Source: Paenibacillus tyrphae
Lineage (GTDB): Bacteria > Bacillota > Bacilli > Paenibacillales > NBRC-103111
NCBI RefSeq assembly: GCF_027925525.1
Contig: NZ_BSDJ01000035.1
Span: forward strand, 1-64,000
Length of the DNA stretch: 64,000 bases
Reading direction: 5' to 3'
The notes beneath the pieces are model-generated. The model did no database searches and had not been told where the DNA came from. It saw nothing but the letters and a program-made list of their open reading frames with translations. How positions within the stretch are numbered: position 1 is the first letter of the stretch; each line of letters starts with the position of its first letter. Position numbers and translations under genes: made by a program. Below, in pieces: positions 15,049-22,797 of the stretch.

Positions 15049-15834
15049 ATGTTCTATGCTAGCCTGTTTGTCAATTATTTGAAAAATTACATGAAAACGC
15101 GGCTCACCTACCGTTCCGATTTCTGGATTGAGGTGCTGTCCGATCTGTTATTTAACGGGCTGAATTTATTTTTCATTCTCGTCGTGTTCCAGCATACCGC
15201 GGCGATCGGCGAATGGAACGAGCAGCAGATTTTGTTTATTTATGGCTATTTTATGGTGCCTTACGGCTTGTTTATTACGTTTTTTAACTTATGGGGATTC
15301 ACCGAGCGGTACATCGTCAAAGGCGAAATGGACCGGATCTTGACCCGTCCGGCACATAATCTGATACAGCTGATGCTGGAAAATATGGATCCGTCCTCGC
15401 TGTTCAGCGCGCTGGTCGGTCTGATCATCATGTTCTATTCCTGGACACAGCTTGATCTCGGGCTGATGTGGTACGATCCGCTCATTCTAATTGTGCTGGT
15501 GCTCGGTTCGATCATGATTTACGGGGGCGTGTACATTTTCTTTACATCGTTGTCGTTTTTCTCGGATTCGCCTACTGGCATTTTGCCACTGCTGTGGAAC
15601 CTGCAAAACTACGGGCGGTACCCGATGACGATCTACAACCGTCTTCTTAACATCATGCTGACATGGGTGCTGCCGTTTGGCTTTGTCGGTTTTTATCCCG
15701 CTGCCTATTTCCTGGACCGGGCGAATTGGGGGACGTTTGCCTTGCTTACCCCGGTAGTCGGGCTCGTCTTCCTCACCTTCGGGCTGACGGTATGGAATTA
15801 TGGGGTGAAGCGGTACCGCGGAGCGGGCTCGTAG
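15049..15834 (+). CDS. ABC-2 family transporter permease (second of two)
   Basis: A 261-aa polytopic membrane protein, homologous in layout to the previous gene but of the partner subtype; the stretch FTERYIVKGEMDRILTRP near residue 85 corresponds to the cytoplasmic loop of the first permease. It starts six bases after the first permease ends. The three-gene operon is closed by a terminator. No accessory gene points to the cargo. Confidence 0.85.
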   Translation: MFYASLFVNYLKNYMKTRLTYRSDFWIEVLSDLLFNGLNLFFILVVFQHTAAIGEWNEQQILFIYGYFMVPYGLFITFFNLWGFTERYIVKGEMDRILTRPAHNLIQLMLENMDPSSLFSALVGLIIMFYSWTQLDLGLMWYDPLILIVLVLGSIMIYGGVYIFFTSLSFFSDSPTGILPLLWNLQNYGRYPMTIYNRLLNIMLTWVLPFGFVGFYPAAYFLDRANWGTFALLTPVVGLVFLTFGLTVWNYGVKRYRGAGS

Positions 15835-15873
15835 AGGGCGGAGCATTTGTAACAAGTAACATATTGGGATCGT

Positions 15874-15904
15874 GAGGAGCTGCCGACAGGCAAGCTCCTC
15901 TTTT
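15874..15904 (+). terminator. terminator of the ABC exporter operon
   Basis: Stem GAGGAGCT / AGCTCCTC (15874-15881 / 15893-15900) followed by TTTT. Confidence 0.8.
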
Positions 15905-15939
15905 GCGTACCGGGAACAGCGCCGTGGAGAAGGTTACCA

Positions 15940-16152
15940 TTAGTAGCCTTTGTGCCCGCCTTTGACCCATTCGTCTCTCTCGGAATAGGAGTAAACGTGC
16001 TGCGGGCAAGGGACGCAATGATGGCGATTGACGATTTCGACGGGATGAACGACCTGAACGATCTGAGGGTGGAAAAAATCCCGGTAGATCCGGACGGGCG
16101 GATCGTAAACGGTCTTGGTCGGACATGGAGAATAGCAATCGTAATCGTGCAT
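15940..16152 (-). CDS. cotD: CotD-family spore coat protein
   Basis: A 70-aa protein rich in His, Tyr, Pro and Cys, with the VVHPVEIVNRHHCVPCPQH core typical of CotD-like inner coat proteins of Bacillus and Paenibacillus. It is expected to be made in the mother cell and cross-linked into the spore coat. AAAGGAG lies nine bases before the ATG, and a sigma-K-like -10 (CATACTATA) lies about 32 bases upstream of the gene. Its presence marks the organism as an endospore former. Confidence 0.8.
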   Translation of the reverse strand: MHDYDCYSPCPTKTVYDPPVRIYRDFFHPQIVQVVHPVEIVNRHHCVPCPQHVYSYSERDEWVKGGHKGY

Positions 16153-16183
16153 ATAAGCGGCTCCTTTCGAGTTGGATTTATTT

Positions 16184-16192
16184 TATAGTATG
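16184..16192 (-). promoter_or_regulatory. sigma-K-like -10 of cotD
   Basis: Minus strand CATACTATA fits CATANNNTA, the -10 of sigma-K (and close to sigma-E) promoters. No convincing -35 was identified. Confidence 0.45.
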
Positions 16193-16404
16193 CGACAAAC
16201 GTCTAGTGGACTGGGCCAATCCCCAGTTGGGCAAAATTTAGAAAAATCAAGTCTCTTTGTTTTAAGATTTTTTTAAGCTTTATTTCATTTTCCTTTAAGC
16301 TTGGCGTAACGTTGAGTTCATATTTCGCTCCTATACTAACAATAAATCCCTTACCACGAACTGGTTCGTTCAAAAAATGTACATACTTGATGATTTCGAG
16401 CGAG

Positions 16405-16434
16405 TTGACAGGGAGGTTTATCCAGTGGTATGAT
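16405..16434 (+). promoter_or_regulatory. strong SigA promoter of the secreted two-module protein
   Basis: TTGACA (16405-16410) and TATGAT (16429-16434) with an 18-base spacer. Start expected near 16441, immediately before the palindromic array at 16450. Confidence 0.7.
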
Positions 16435-16449
16435 ACAAATCATAGGGAG

Positions 16450-16506
16450 TTGAACATATGTTCAAAACGTTTGTTCAAAACGAATGTTCAAGCGTATGTT
16501 CGAAAT
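16450..16506 (+). promoter_or_regulatory. tandem LexA/DinR-like boxes in the 5' untranslated region
   Basis: TTGAACATATGTTCAA (16450-16465) is a perfect 16-bp palindrome containing GAAC-N4-GTTC, the core of the Bacillus LexA (DinR) box. The right half, TGTTC plus A's, recurs at 16459, 16472, 16485 and 16497, giving degenerate boxes 12-13 bp apart. All lie just after the predicted start of transcription, where a bound repressor would block RNA polymerase. SOS control of the downstream secreted protein is inferred; another regulator with a TGTTC half-site is possible. Confidence 0.5.
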
Positions 16507-16533
16507 AAAAAAAAGGATAGGGTGGAGAGAATT

Positions 16534-17202
16534 ATGAAAAAATGGACAGGTAAAGTTATGGCAGGTACGGTAGCAGCAGCAGTATTGTTTGGCGGAATCG
16601 GCGGTTTGGCAACAGCTCCTAAGGCGTTTGCGGATGACGATATTACGTACACGGTCGTTCCGGATGCTTCCATTCCTTTGCACAAACGTGTAGATGTCGG
16701 TTTGACTTCGGTTATTGTTCAGGCATCCGGTATTATTAATATGAACGTGGACGATTTCAAAGCAGAGCTCAAAAAAGGAAAATCGATCAGTGAGCTGGCC
16801 CGTACAAGCGGAGTCGAACGTTCGGATTTGATTAGCAGATTGGTTAATCCGGCGCTTGAAAGAGTAGATAATGCATTAAGCCAAAATAGAATTACTGAAG
16901 AAGAAGCGACGCAATTGAAGAAAGAAGTTACAGAAAAGTTTTCCGAAGCAATCGATAAATCAGGTTATCAAGATAAATTCAGTGGCAAGTATTCCAAAAA
17001 GCTTAAGCTGAAAACTCAAGTCGATGAAGAATCCGTAGCTAAAGTGCTTGGCATTACCCAAAATGAATTGGATGAGGCGTTCAGCAGCGGCAAAACGATT
17101 GCCGATATCGCGAAAGAAAAAGGCCTCAACGAAGATCAAGTCATTGCCGGCCTGAAGGATCAATTGAACGATTCCCTGAAAGCATTCATCAATAAGAAGT
17201 AA
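16534..17202 (+). CDS. secreted protein with two repeated helical modules
   Basis: A 222-aa protein with a clear Sec signal peptide (basic MKKWTGK, hydrophobic core, cleavage near AFA-D at residue 33). The mature part carries two related modules, about residues 65-115 and 172-218. Each has the pattern (G/I)-x-ELxx(G)K(S/T)I-(S/A)-(E/D)-(L/I)A-x5-(V/L)-x3-(D/Q)(L/V)I, a helix-turn-helix-like pair, joined by a charged linker. I recognise no named family. ATG 16534 is preferred (GGTGGAG upstream, signal peptide begins there) though the frame is open from 16312, which would put the promoter and operator array inside the gene. Expression looks strong and repressible by a LexA-like factor. Confidence 0.7.
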   Translation: MKKWTGKVMAGTVAAAVLFGGIGGLATAPKAFADDDITYTVVPDASIPLHKRVDVGLTSVIVQASGIINMNVDDFKAELKKGKSISELARTSGVERSDLISRLVNPALERVDNALSQNRITEEEATQLKKEVTEKFSEAIDKSGYQDKFSGKYSKKLKLKTQVDEESVAKVLGITQNELDEAFSSGKTIADIAKEKGLNEDQVIAGLKDQLNDSLKAFINKK

Positions 17203-17221
17203 GAGCTTCCGAACACCTAAG

Positions 17222-17252
17222 AAAGCCGTCCTTTTATGAGGGCGGCTTTTTC
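17222..17252 (+). terminator. terminator after the secreted protein gene
   Basis: Stem AAAGCCGTCC / GGGCGGCTTT followed by T's. Confidence 0.8.
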
Positions 17253-17355
17253 ATGTTCCTGAGAGCAGATCAGGTTGTTTTGCGGCGGAGGAGTTTCGTA
17301 TAATGCTTGTACAAAGAAAAAATTTACAATATGGATGCGAGGAGAGGAAATCACT

Positions 17356-17844
17356 ATGCCGCAGCTTCAACCCGGACAACCTGTTCCAGATTTTACTCTG
17401 ACGGCTGGAAACGGGGAAACCGTAACGCTATCGCAGTTTCGGGGCAAATACGTCGTTCTGTATTTCTACCCTAAGGATATGACGCCTACATGCACGGAGG
17501 AGTCCTGTCAATTCCGTGATTACAACGCACAGTTCGAGAACTTGAACACCGAGGTGATCGGGATTAGCCCAGACGACCTGAAGTCCCATGGGAAGTTCGC
17601 CGCCAAATACGAGCTGCCGTTCCTGCTGCTCTCCGACCTTGAACACGAGGTGTGCGAGTTGTTCGGCGTTTGGCAGCTGAAAAAGATGTACGGACGTGAA
17701 TATATGGGCGTGGTGCGCTCGACATTTGTTATCGATCCGCAAGGCAAGCTTGTCCGTGAATGGCGCGGCGTTCGGATCAAGGGACATGTCGAACAGGTGC
17801 TGGAAGCCGTCAAGGAGGCTCAAGCAGGAGTAAAGACCTCATAG
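17356..17844 (+). CDS. bcp: thioredoxin-dependent peroxiredoxin (Bcp/PrxQ type)
   Basis: A 162-aa peroxiredoxin that reduces hydrogen and organic peroxides using thioredoxin. The peroxidatic Cys46 lies in TPTCTEE, and the resolving Cys51 sits five residues later, the hallmark of alpha-type BCP/PrxQ with an intramolecular disulfide. The DFTL, YFYPKD and STFVID strands are in place. ATG 17356 is used because GGAGAGG precedes it; the open frame extends to 17275 without a good ribosome site. It stands alone with its own terminator. Confidence 0.93.
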   Translation: MPQLQPGQPVPDFTLTAGNGETVTLSQFRGKYVVLYFYPKDMTPTCTEESCQFRDYNAQFENLNTEVIGISPDDLKSHGKFAAKYELPFLLLSDLEHEVCELFGVWQLKKMYGREYMGVVRSTFVIDPQGKLVREWRGVRIKGHVEQVLEAVKEAQAGVKTS

Positions 17845-17859
17845 TAGCCGTTCATCTAA

Positions 17860-17893
17860 AGGCCGGGAGCAACGTAAAGCAGCCCCGGCTTTT
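17860..17893 (+). terminator. terminator of bcp
   Basis: GCCGGG / CCCGGC stem followed by TTTTAAATTT. Confidence 0.75.
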
Positions 17894-17987
17894 AAATTTG
17901 CATCAAGTTTGGTAGAAGCAGGAATGCATACTGGGGTTGGCGAAAACAACCCTTAGCAATAAATTTCCAGCAAGGGAGCGTTCGTGA

Positions 17988-19073
17988 ATGCAGCGGTATG
18001 AAAAACAGTCCTGTCGGATCGTCTATGTAGGAACTTATAATGGCGGAGGGAACGATTCTTTATATGTACTAAGTATGGATAAGTCAACCGGGGAGCTGTC
18101 TGTCATCGGCGCTTATGCGGAGGTCGAGATGCCTTCCTTCTTAACGGTAGATACGGAACGCGGCAGGGTGTTTGCGGTAAGCGAGCTGCAGGATGAGGCA
18201 GGCAAGGAAGGCGGGGAAGTGGCTTCTTACGCTGTGGAAGCGGAGACCGGGGCTTTGCGCTATACCGGCAAACAGCCTACTTTCGGCGCTTCGCCGTGCC
18301 ATTTGGTAACGGATCGTGAGGGGAGGCGGCTCGTCGTAGCTAATTATACAAGCGGCAGCGTAAGCCTGTACCCGATCTCGGAAGATGGCAGTATCGGCCC
18401 ATTGGCGGATCGGAAGCAGCATGAGGGACATAGCGCCCGCAGCGATCGGCAGGAAGCGGCTCATGCGCATTGCACCGTCCTGAAAGATTCCCGCATTTAT
18501 GTCGCAGATCTCGGAACGGACAAAATCATGATCTACAACGTTCAAGAGAACGAAGCAAAGCCGTCGCTTGTTTTACATGGCGAAGTGCAGGTGCATGCCG
18601 GGGCAGGCCCGCGGCATATGGCGTTTCATCCCGACCTTCCGTATGCGTACGTGATTAACGAGCTGGATTCTACGATTACGGCGTTCGATTATAGCCAAGA
18701 ATCCGGAACGCTTCGGGAAATCCAGACGGTGTCCGCGCTGCCGGAAGGGTTTGCAGGGGAGAGCTACTGTGCCGATATCCATATCGGGGTGACCGGGGAC
18801 TACTTATACGGCTCCAACCGCGGGCACGACAGCATAGCCGTCTACCGCATCAATCGGACCAGCGGCAAGCTGACGCTGATCCAGCACGAGCCGACCGGCG
18901 GAGCATGGCCGAGAAATTTTGCCGTCACGCCAGATGGGAAATTCGTGTTGGCCGCCAATCAAAATTCTGATTCCATTGTCACGTTAGCCGTAAATGAAAA
19001 CACCGGCCGGCTGGAGCCCACAGGTTATGAGCTTCGCATACCGAAACCGGTGTGCATCCAATTTTTCGATTAA
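17988..19073 (+). CDS. pgl: lactonase-family beta-propeller protein (6-phosphogluconolactonase type)
   Basis: A 361-aa seven-bladed propeller of the YkgB/Pgl family, which hydrolyses 6-phosphogluconolactone in the pentose phosphate pathway. Landmarks are YVGTYNGGGNDSLY near residue 15, the SPCHLV segment near 103, the AHCTVL...YVADLG region near 155, GAGPRHMAFHP near 205, YCADIHI near 258, and the final GGAWPRNFAVTPDG. These His/Arg/Glu-containing loops line the active site of the family. No other pentose phosphate genes are adjacent. Family members acting on other lactones exist, so the substrate is likely but not certain. Confidence 0.82.
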   Translation: MQRYEKQSCRIVYVGTYNGGGNDSLYVLSMDKSTGELSVIGAYAEVEMPSFLTVDTERGRVFAVSELQDEAGKEGGEVASYAVEAETGALRYTGKQPTFGASPCHLVTDREGRRLVVANYTSGSVSLYPISEDGSIGPLADRKQHEGHSARSDRQEAAHAHCTVLKDSRIYVADLGTDKIMIYNVQENEAKPSLVLHGEVQVHAGAGPRHMAFHPDLPYAYVINELDSTITAFDYSQESGTLREIQTVSALPEGFAGESYCADIHIGVTGDYLYGSNRGHDSIAVYRINRTSGKLTLIQHEPTGGAWPRNFAVTPDGKFVLAANQNSDSIVTLAVNENTGRLEPTGYELRIPKPVCIQFFD

Positions 19074-19085
19074 CGGGCAGGATGT

Positions 19086-20078
19086 TTATTTCAGCAGGTA
19101 TTGATCCACTTCGTCCAGCATCTTATTGGCGGCGATGATCCCGCCGGAGGAGTTCCAAATATCGTCGCTCACTTTAATCACTTTGTTATTCTTCACGACG
19201 TTTAAGTTTTTCCAAAGCGGGTCGCTCGTCCAGTCTTTCTCGACGGCGCTCGCTTCTTTTTTATCGTTATCCCATACGTAATAGATCAGAATATCTCCGT
19301 CCATATCCGGGAGGCGTTCCTTATTGATTTCGGTCGCAAACTCGTCTTTGTCCTGAGCGGCAGGACGCTTAAAGCCGATTTTGCTGAGCGCGAGTCCTGC
19401 AAACGTATCTTTCATATAAAGCCGGGCTTTCCCCGGAATAAAGCGAACAAGCGATACTTTCGTATGGAGCTTGTCTCCCGCTTTGGCCTTCATATCGGCA
19501 ATGCGCTTGTCATACTGCTGTAAAAGCTGCTCGCCCTCGGCTTTTTTGTTAACGGCTTCGGCATAGACGCGGAAATTTTTTTGCCAGTCGGATTGCAGAC
19601 GTTCCGAGAATACCGTCGGCGCGATGGCGGCGAGCTGCGTGTATACTTTTTCCTGCCGCAGCTTGTTGCCGAGGATCAAATCGGGTTCCAGCTTGGCGAT
19701 CGCTTCAAGGTTCGGCTGGTTCTCGTCTCCGACGACTTCGACGCCATCCAAATCTTTTTTCAAATGGTCGTACCACGGGTTGCCGGACCACGATTTAACC
19801 GCTCCCACCGGTTTAAAGCCAAGAGCAAGCACGGCTTCCGTTCCTTCGTTAGTCAGAACGACGATCCGTTTGGGCTCAGTGGGAACTTTGGAAGAGCCCA
19901 TCGCGTGGTTGATCGTTAGTTCGGATACGGCTGCCGCAGCCGGCTGCTTTTGAGTCGTATCATTAGTCGGGGCTGAAGTGTTAGCCGTGCCGCAGCCGCT
20001 CAACATCGCACCCAAGGCGGTTGCGCAAGCCAAGAGCGCAGCAGCGGATTTCCATTTCGAACGCAAAGATGTAAACAA
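19086..20078 (-). CDS. iron-siderophore ABC transporter substrate-binding lipoprotein
   Basis: A 330-aa class III (FecB/FhuD-like) binding protein. The signal peptide ends in lipobox LSGC with lipidated Cys29; then a Thr/Ala/Gln linker and the PF01497 domain (KRIVVLTNEG, ALGFKPVG, EAIAKLEPDLILG). It delivers ferric siderophore to an ABC importer on the cell surface. The start is TTG 20078, eight bases after GAGAGGGG. A near-perfect Fur box sits 26-44 bases upstream. No permease or ATPase gene is next to it, so it is an orphan that must share a transporter elsewhere. Confidence 0.9.
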   Translation of the reverse strand: MFTSLRSKWKSAAALLACATALGAMLSGCGTANTSAPTNDTTQKQPAAAAVSELTINHAMGSSKVPTEPKRIVVLTNEGTEAVLALGFKPVGAVKSWSGNPWYDHLKKDLDGVEVVGDENQPNLEAIAKLEPDLILGNKLRQEKVYTQLAAIAPTVFSERLQSDWQKNFRVYAEAVNKKAEGEQLLQQYDKRIADMKAKAGDKLHTKVSLVRFIPGKARLYMKDTFAGLALSKIGFKRPAAQDKDEFATEINKERLPDMDGDILIYYVWDNDKKEASAVEKDWTSDPLWKNLNVVKNNKVIKVSDDIWNSSGGIIAANKMLDEVDQYLLK

Positions 20079-20103
20079 AGATGATACCCCTCTCTTTATA
20101 AAT

Positions 20104-20122
20104 GAAAATGATTATCATTATC
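20104..20122 (-). promoter_or_regulatory. Fur box
   Basis: On the minus strand GATAATGATAATCATTTTC matches the 19-bp Fur consensus GATAATGATAATCATTATC at 18 positions. It lies directly upstream of the siderophore-binding lipoprotein gene and predicts iron repression. Confidence 0.88.
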
Positions 20123-20276
20123 GTGAAAAATTCTACCTTGTTCCCTCCCCCTTGTCAATCTTTTCTTCTACGGTCGTCCGGCGAACCTCAGGGCGGCGCT
20201 CCGGTCATAAAAGAGAAAAACCATCCATATATTCTATCAATACCTATTTCATAGAACTATACGGAGGGATCTCTCA

Positions 20277-21689
20277 ATGAAGCGCAGACCGCAAGCTTAT
20301 TCGTTCCGCATGATAAGCACCGTTTGGACAGCCATGCTTGGCCTCACGATCCTGTGGCTTACGGTCTTGACGAACACGGCAGAGGCGGCACCCGGTCATG
20401 AAGGAGAGGAAGCTTTATTTACGCAGTTGAAATCGGGCAAACGTATAGCAATCGAAAAAAACTATACCCCGGCAGAAAAACCGACGGTGTACTTGACCTT
20501 CGACGACGGGCCAAGCAAGCTGACCCCGAAGGTGCTGGATATTTTGCAGGAGGAGGACATTCGGGCCACCTTCTTCGTGCTGGGCGAGCAGGTGCAGGAA
20601 CGCCCGAAAATAGCGAAGCGTATCGTAGAGGACGGCCATGCCCTCGGCAATCATACGTATAATCACGTTTACCGGGAGCTGTATTCCGATTTTCGCGCAT
20701 TCTGGGAGCAGGTTCAGAAGACGGAAAATATATTGCTGGAGACATCGGGCGTCAGGCCGCGTTTTATCCGTGCTCCGGGCGGAACGTACGGCAATTTTGA
20801 CGCTTTTTATTTCTATTATTTGGGGCAGGCCGGCTACGAGGTTTACGATTGGAGCATCGACAGCGAAGATGCGAGGCGTCCCGGGATGACGGCAGACCAG
20901 ATTTTCCGTACGGTGGAAAAAGGGCCGTTCGGAAACGAGGTTATTGTGCTGATGCACGACGGTTTGGGACATGAAGAAACGGTAAAAGCGCTTCCGCGAA
21001 TTATCCGGTTATTTAAAGAAAAAGGCTATGCTTTCGCTTCGCTCGCCCCAGAGGTGAAGCCGGTACAGTTTTCCGGCGGGAACCTGAAATGGTCCAGGAC
21101 GGAAACTCGCGAATCGTTCGATAGCCTGCTAGCTGCTGCGCACGAACATAGGGGACTTTTGGCTCCAGAGGACATTCCGAGCAAGGCTAATGCTCCGAAA
21201 GCGCTGCCCGGCTCGCCCGCAGCCATCGCTTATACGGAAGCCGGTCAAAGGGGAGGGCCGGATCGTTTGAATGTACATTTGGGTGAACGCACGCTGGCTT
21301 TAACGAAGGAGCAGTTCCGTTTTCGGGACGGGAGCTATAGGGTACCTCTGAGATCATTGATCGCAGCGATGGGCGGAATCGTCGAATGGAACGCCGAGCG
21401 CCGGATGGCTGTCGTTCGCTATGGAGCGATTACGGCCGAGTACGATTTGGCCCGGCAGCAGCTGAGGGTACGGCGTCCGGCAGCCGAATGGGATGCTGAA
21501 GCGAAGACACGCATTCACCCGTTTCCTGAAATAGAGCTTGCGAACGGGACGCTGTATGTGCCGCTCCGTCAAACGCTGGAGCTGCTGGGCGACCGGATGT
21601 TGTCCAGCGACGCTCCGCACGAACGGGGGGCTGCGGAGGTGCAGGCGGCAGTCTATGGCGGCTATCGGATTGGTTGGATGCATAGTTGA
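20277..21689 (+). CDS. polysaccharide deacetylase with C-terminal copper-amine-oxidase-N-like domain
   Basis: A 470-aa exported protein: N-terminal signal/anchor (hydrophobic about 15-35, AEAA), NodB deacetylase domain about 65-265, and a C-terminal domain about 320-465. NodB motifs: TFDDG (74-78) with the catalytic and metal Asp, HALGNHTYNH with metal-binding His126 and His130, RAPGG near 163 and LMHDG near 230. It should remove N-acetyl groups from peptidoglycan or another glycan, often giving lysozyme resistance. The C-terminal part (VPLRSLIAAMGG..., YVPLRQTLELLG) resembles the Cu_amine_oxidN1 wall-associated domain common in Paenibacillus. ACGGAGGGA precedes the ATG. Confidence 0.88.
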   Translation: MKRRPQAYSFRMISTVWTAMLGLTILWLTVLTNTAEAAPGHEGEEALFTQLKSGKRIAIEKNYTPAEKPTVYLTFDDGPSKLTPKVLDILQEEDIRATFFVLGEQVQERPKIAKRIVEDGHALGNHTYNHVYRELYSDFRAFWEQVQKTENILLETSGVRPRFIRAPGGTYGNFDAFYFYYLGQAGYEVYDWSIDSEDARRPGMTADQIFRTVEKGPFGNEVIVLMHDGLGHEETVKALPRIIRLFKEKGYAFASLAPEVKPVQFSGGNLKWSRTETRESFDSLLAAAHEHRGLLAPEDIPSKANAPKALPGSPAAIAYTEAGQRGGPDRLNVHLGERTLALTKEQFRFRDGSYRVPLRSLIAAMGGIVEWNAERRMAVVRYGAITAEYDLARQQLRVRRPAAEWDAEAKTRIHPFPEIELANGTLYVPLRQTLELLGDRMLSSDAPHERGAAEVQAAVYGGYRIGWMHS

Positions 21690-21807
21690 CGAACATGTGG
21701 AAACCTCTCGCTCGAGTCTAAAAGCTATGAAAACCGGCCATACTGAATGCTAGAATGCAAGACTGGAAAAGCTTGCATACCATGATTCAGGTCAGGAGGT
21801 TTTCAGG

Positions 21808-22782
21808 GTGACAAAATCTATGAATCTGACGGATACGCCTCAGGCGGTGCTCGAACGGATCGTGTATCAGGTGGAAAAGGTCATCGTAGGCAAACGGGAG
21901 GTCATCGAAAAGCTGCTTGTGGCTCTGCTTTGCGGCGGACATGTGCTGCTGGAAGACGTCCCGGGCGTAGGCAAAACGATGCTTGTGCGCGCGCTGGCGA
22001 GAACGATCGATAGCAGCTTCAAGCGGATTCAATGCACCCCGGATTTGCTGCCGTCCGATCTGACCGGGGTTTCGGTGTACAACCAACGCAGCGGCGAATT
22101 CGAATTCCGTCCGGGGCCTTTGCTTGCCCATATCGTATTGGCCGATGAGCTGAACCGCGCATCGCCGCGGACGCAAGCCGCCATGCTGGAGGCGATGGAA
22201 GAGAAGCGGGTGACGGTCGACGGAACGACCTATCCGCTGCCGGAGCCGTTTTTTATTCTGGCGACGCAAAATCCCGTCGACTTCGAGGGCACATTCTCAC
22301 TGCCCGAAGCCCAACTCGACCGGTTTATGGTGAAGCTTCGTCTCGGTTATCCCGACCCGCTTGGCGAGGTGGAGATGCTGGGCCGCATGGAAGAGCCGTT
22401 TCCGCTCGCTCAAATTCGTACGGTCGTCCTTCAGGAGGAATTCGTTTCCCTTCAAAAAGAAGCCCGCGCCGTTCATGTCGATGATACGATCAAGGAGTAC
22501 ATCGTCCAGCTTGCGACGGCAACCCGCACGCATCCGGACGTATCGCTCGGCGCCAGCCCGCGGGCTTCGGTCGCATTGATGCGGGCCTCCCAGGCGCAGG
22601 CGTTCCTGAAGGGCCGCAGTTATGTTATCCCGGACGACGTAAAGGAGCTGGCCGTTCCCGTACTGGCGCATCGATTGACGCTAGCGCCGTCTGCGCTGCT
22701 GTCCGGCCGTCAGGCGGAAGCTCTTGTCGCTTCGCTCGTCGCCAGCGCGCCGCTGCCGGTCCGACGGCATGCCGCAGGCTGA
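21808..22782 (+). CDS. MoxR-type AAA+ ATPase
   Basis: A 324-aa AAA_3 ATPase, Walker A PGVGKT (52-57), Walker B ADELNRA near 111, sensor-1 ATQNP near 153, and an arginine-rich C-terminal lid. MoxR proteins act as chaperones for neighbouring proteins. GTG 21808 follows AGGAGG by eight bases. The conserved trio MoxR - DUF58 - transglutaminase follows without gaps, a layout seen widely in bacteria, but the process served is not established for this group. Confidence 0.9.
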   Translation: MTKSMNLTDTPQAVLERIVYQVEKVIVGKREVIEKLLVALLCGGHVLLEDVPGVGKTMLVRALARTIDSSFKRIQCTPDLLPSDLTGVSVYNQRSGEFEFRPGPLLAHIVLADELNRASPRTQAAMLEAMEEKRVTVDGTTYPLPEPFFILATQNPVDFEGTFSLPEAQLDRFMVKLRLGYPDPLGEVEMLGRMEEPFPLAQIRTVVLQEEFVSLQKEARAVHVDDTIKEYIVQLATATRTHPDVSLGASPRASVALMRASQAQAFLKGRSYVIPDDVKELAVPVLAHRLTLAPSALLSGRQAEALVASLVASAPLPVRRHAAG

Positions 22783-22797
22783 GGAAAGGCGGTAAGC

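Noticed and set aside
16459..16506. Short direct repeats as a possible CRISPR
   Set aside because: Repeats are about 10 bases at 12-13 bp steps with no spacers, and lie in a promoter region; they fit operators instead.
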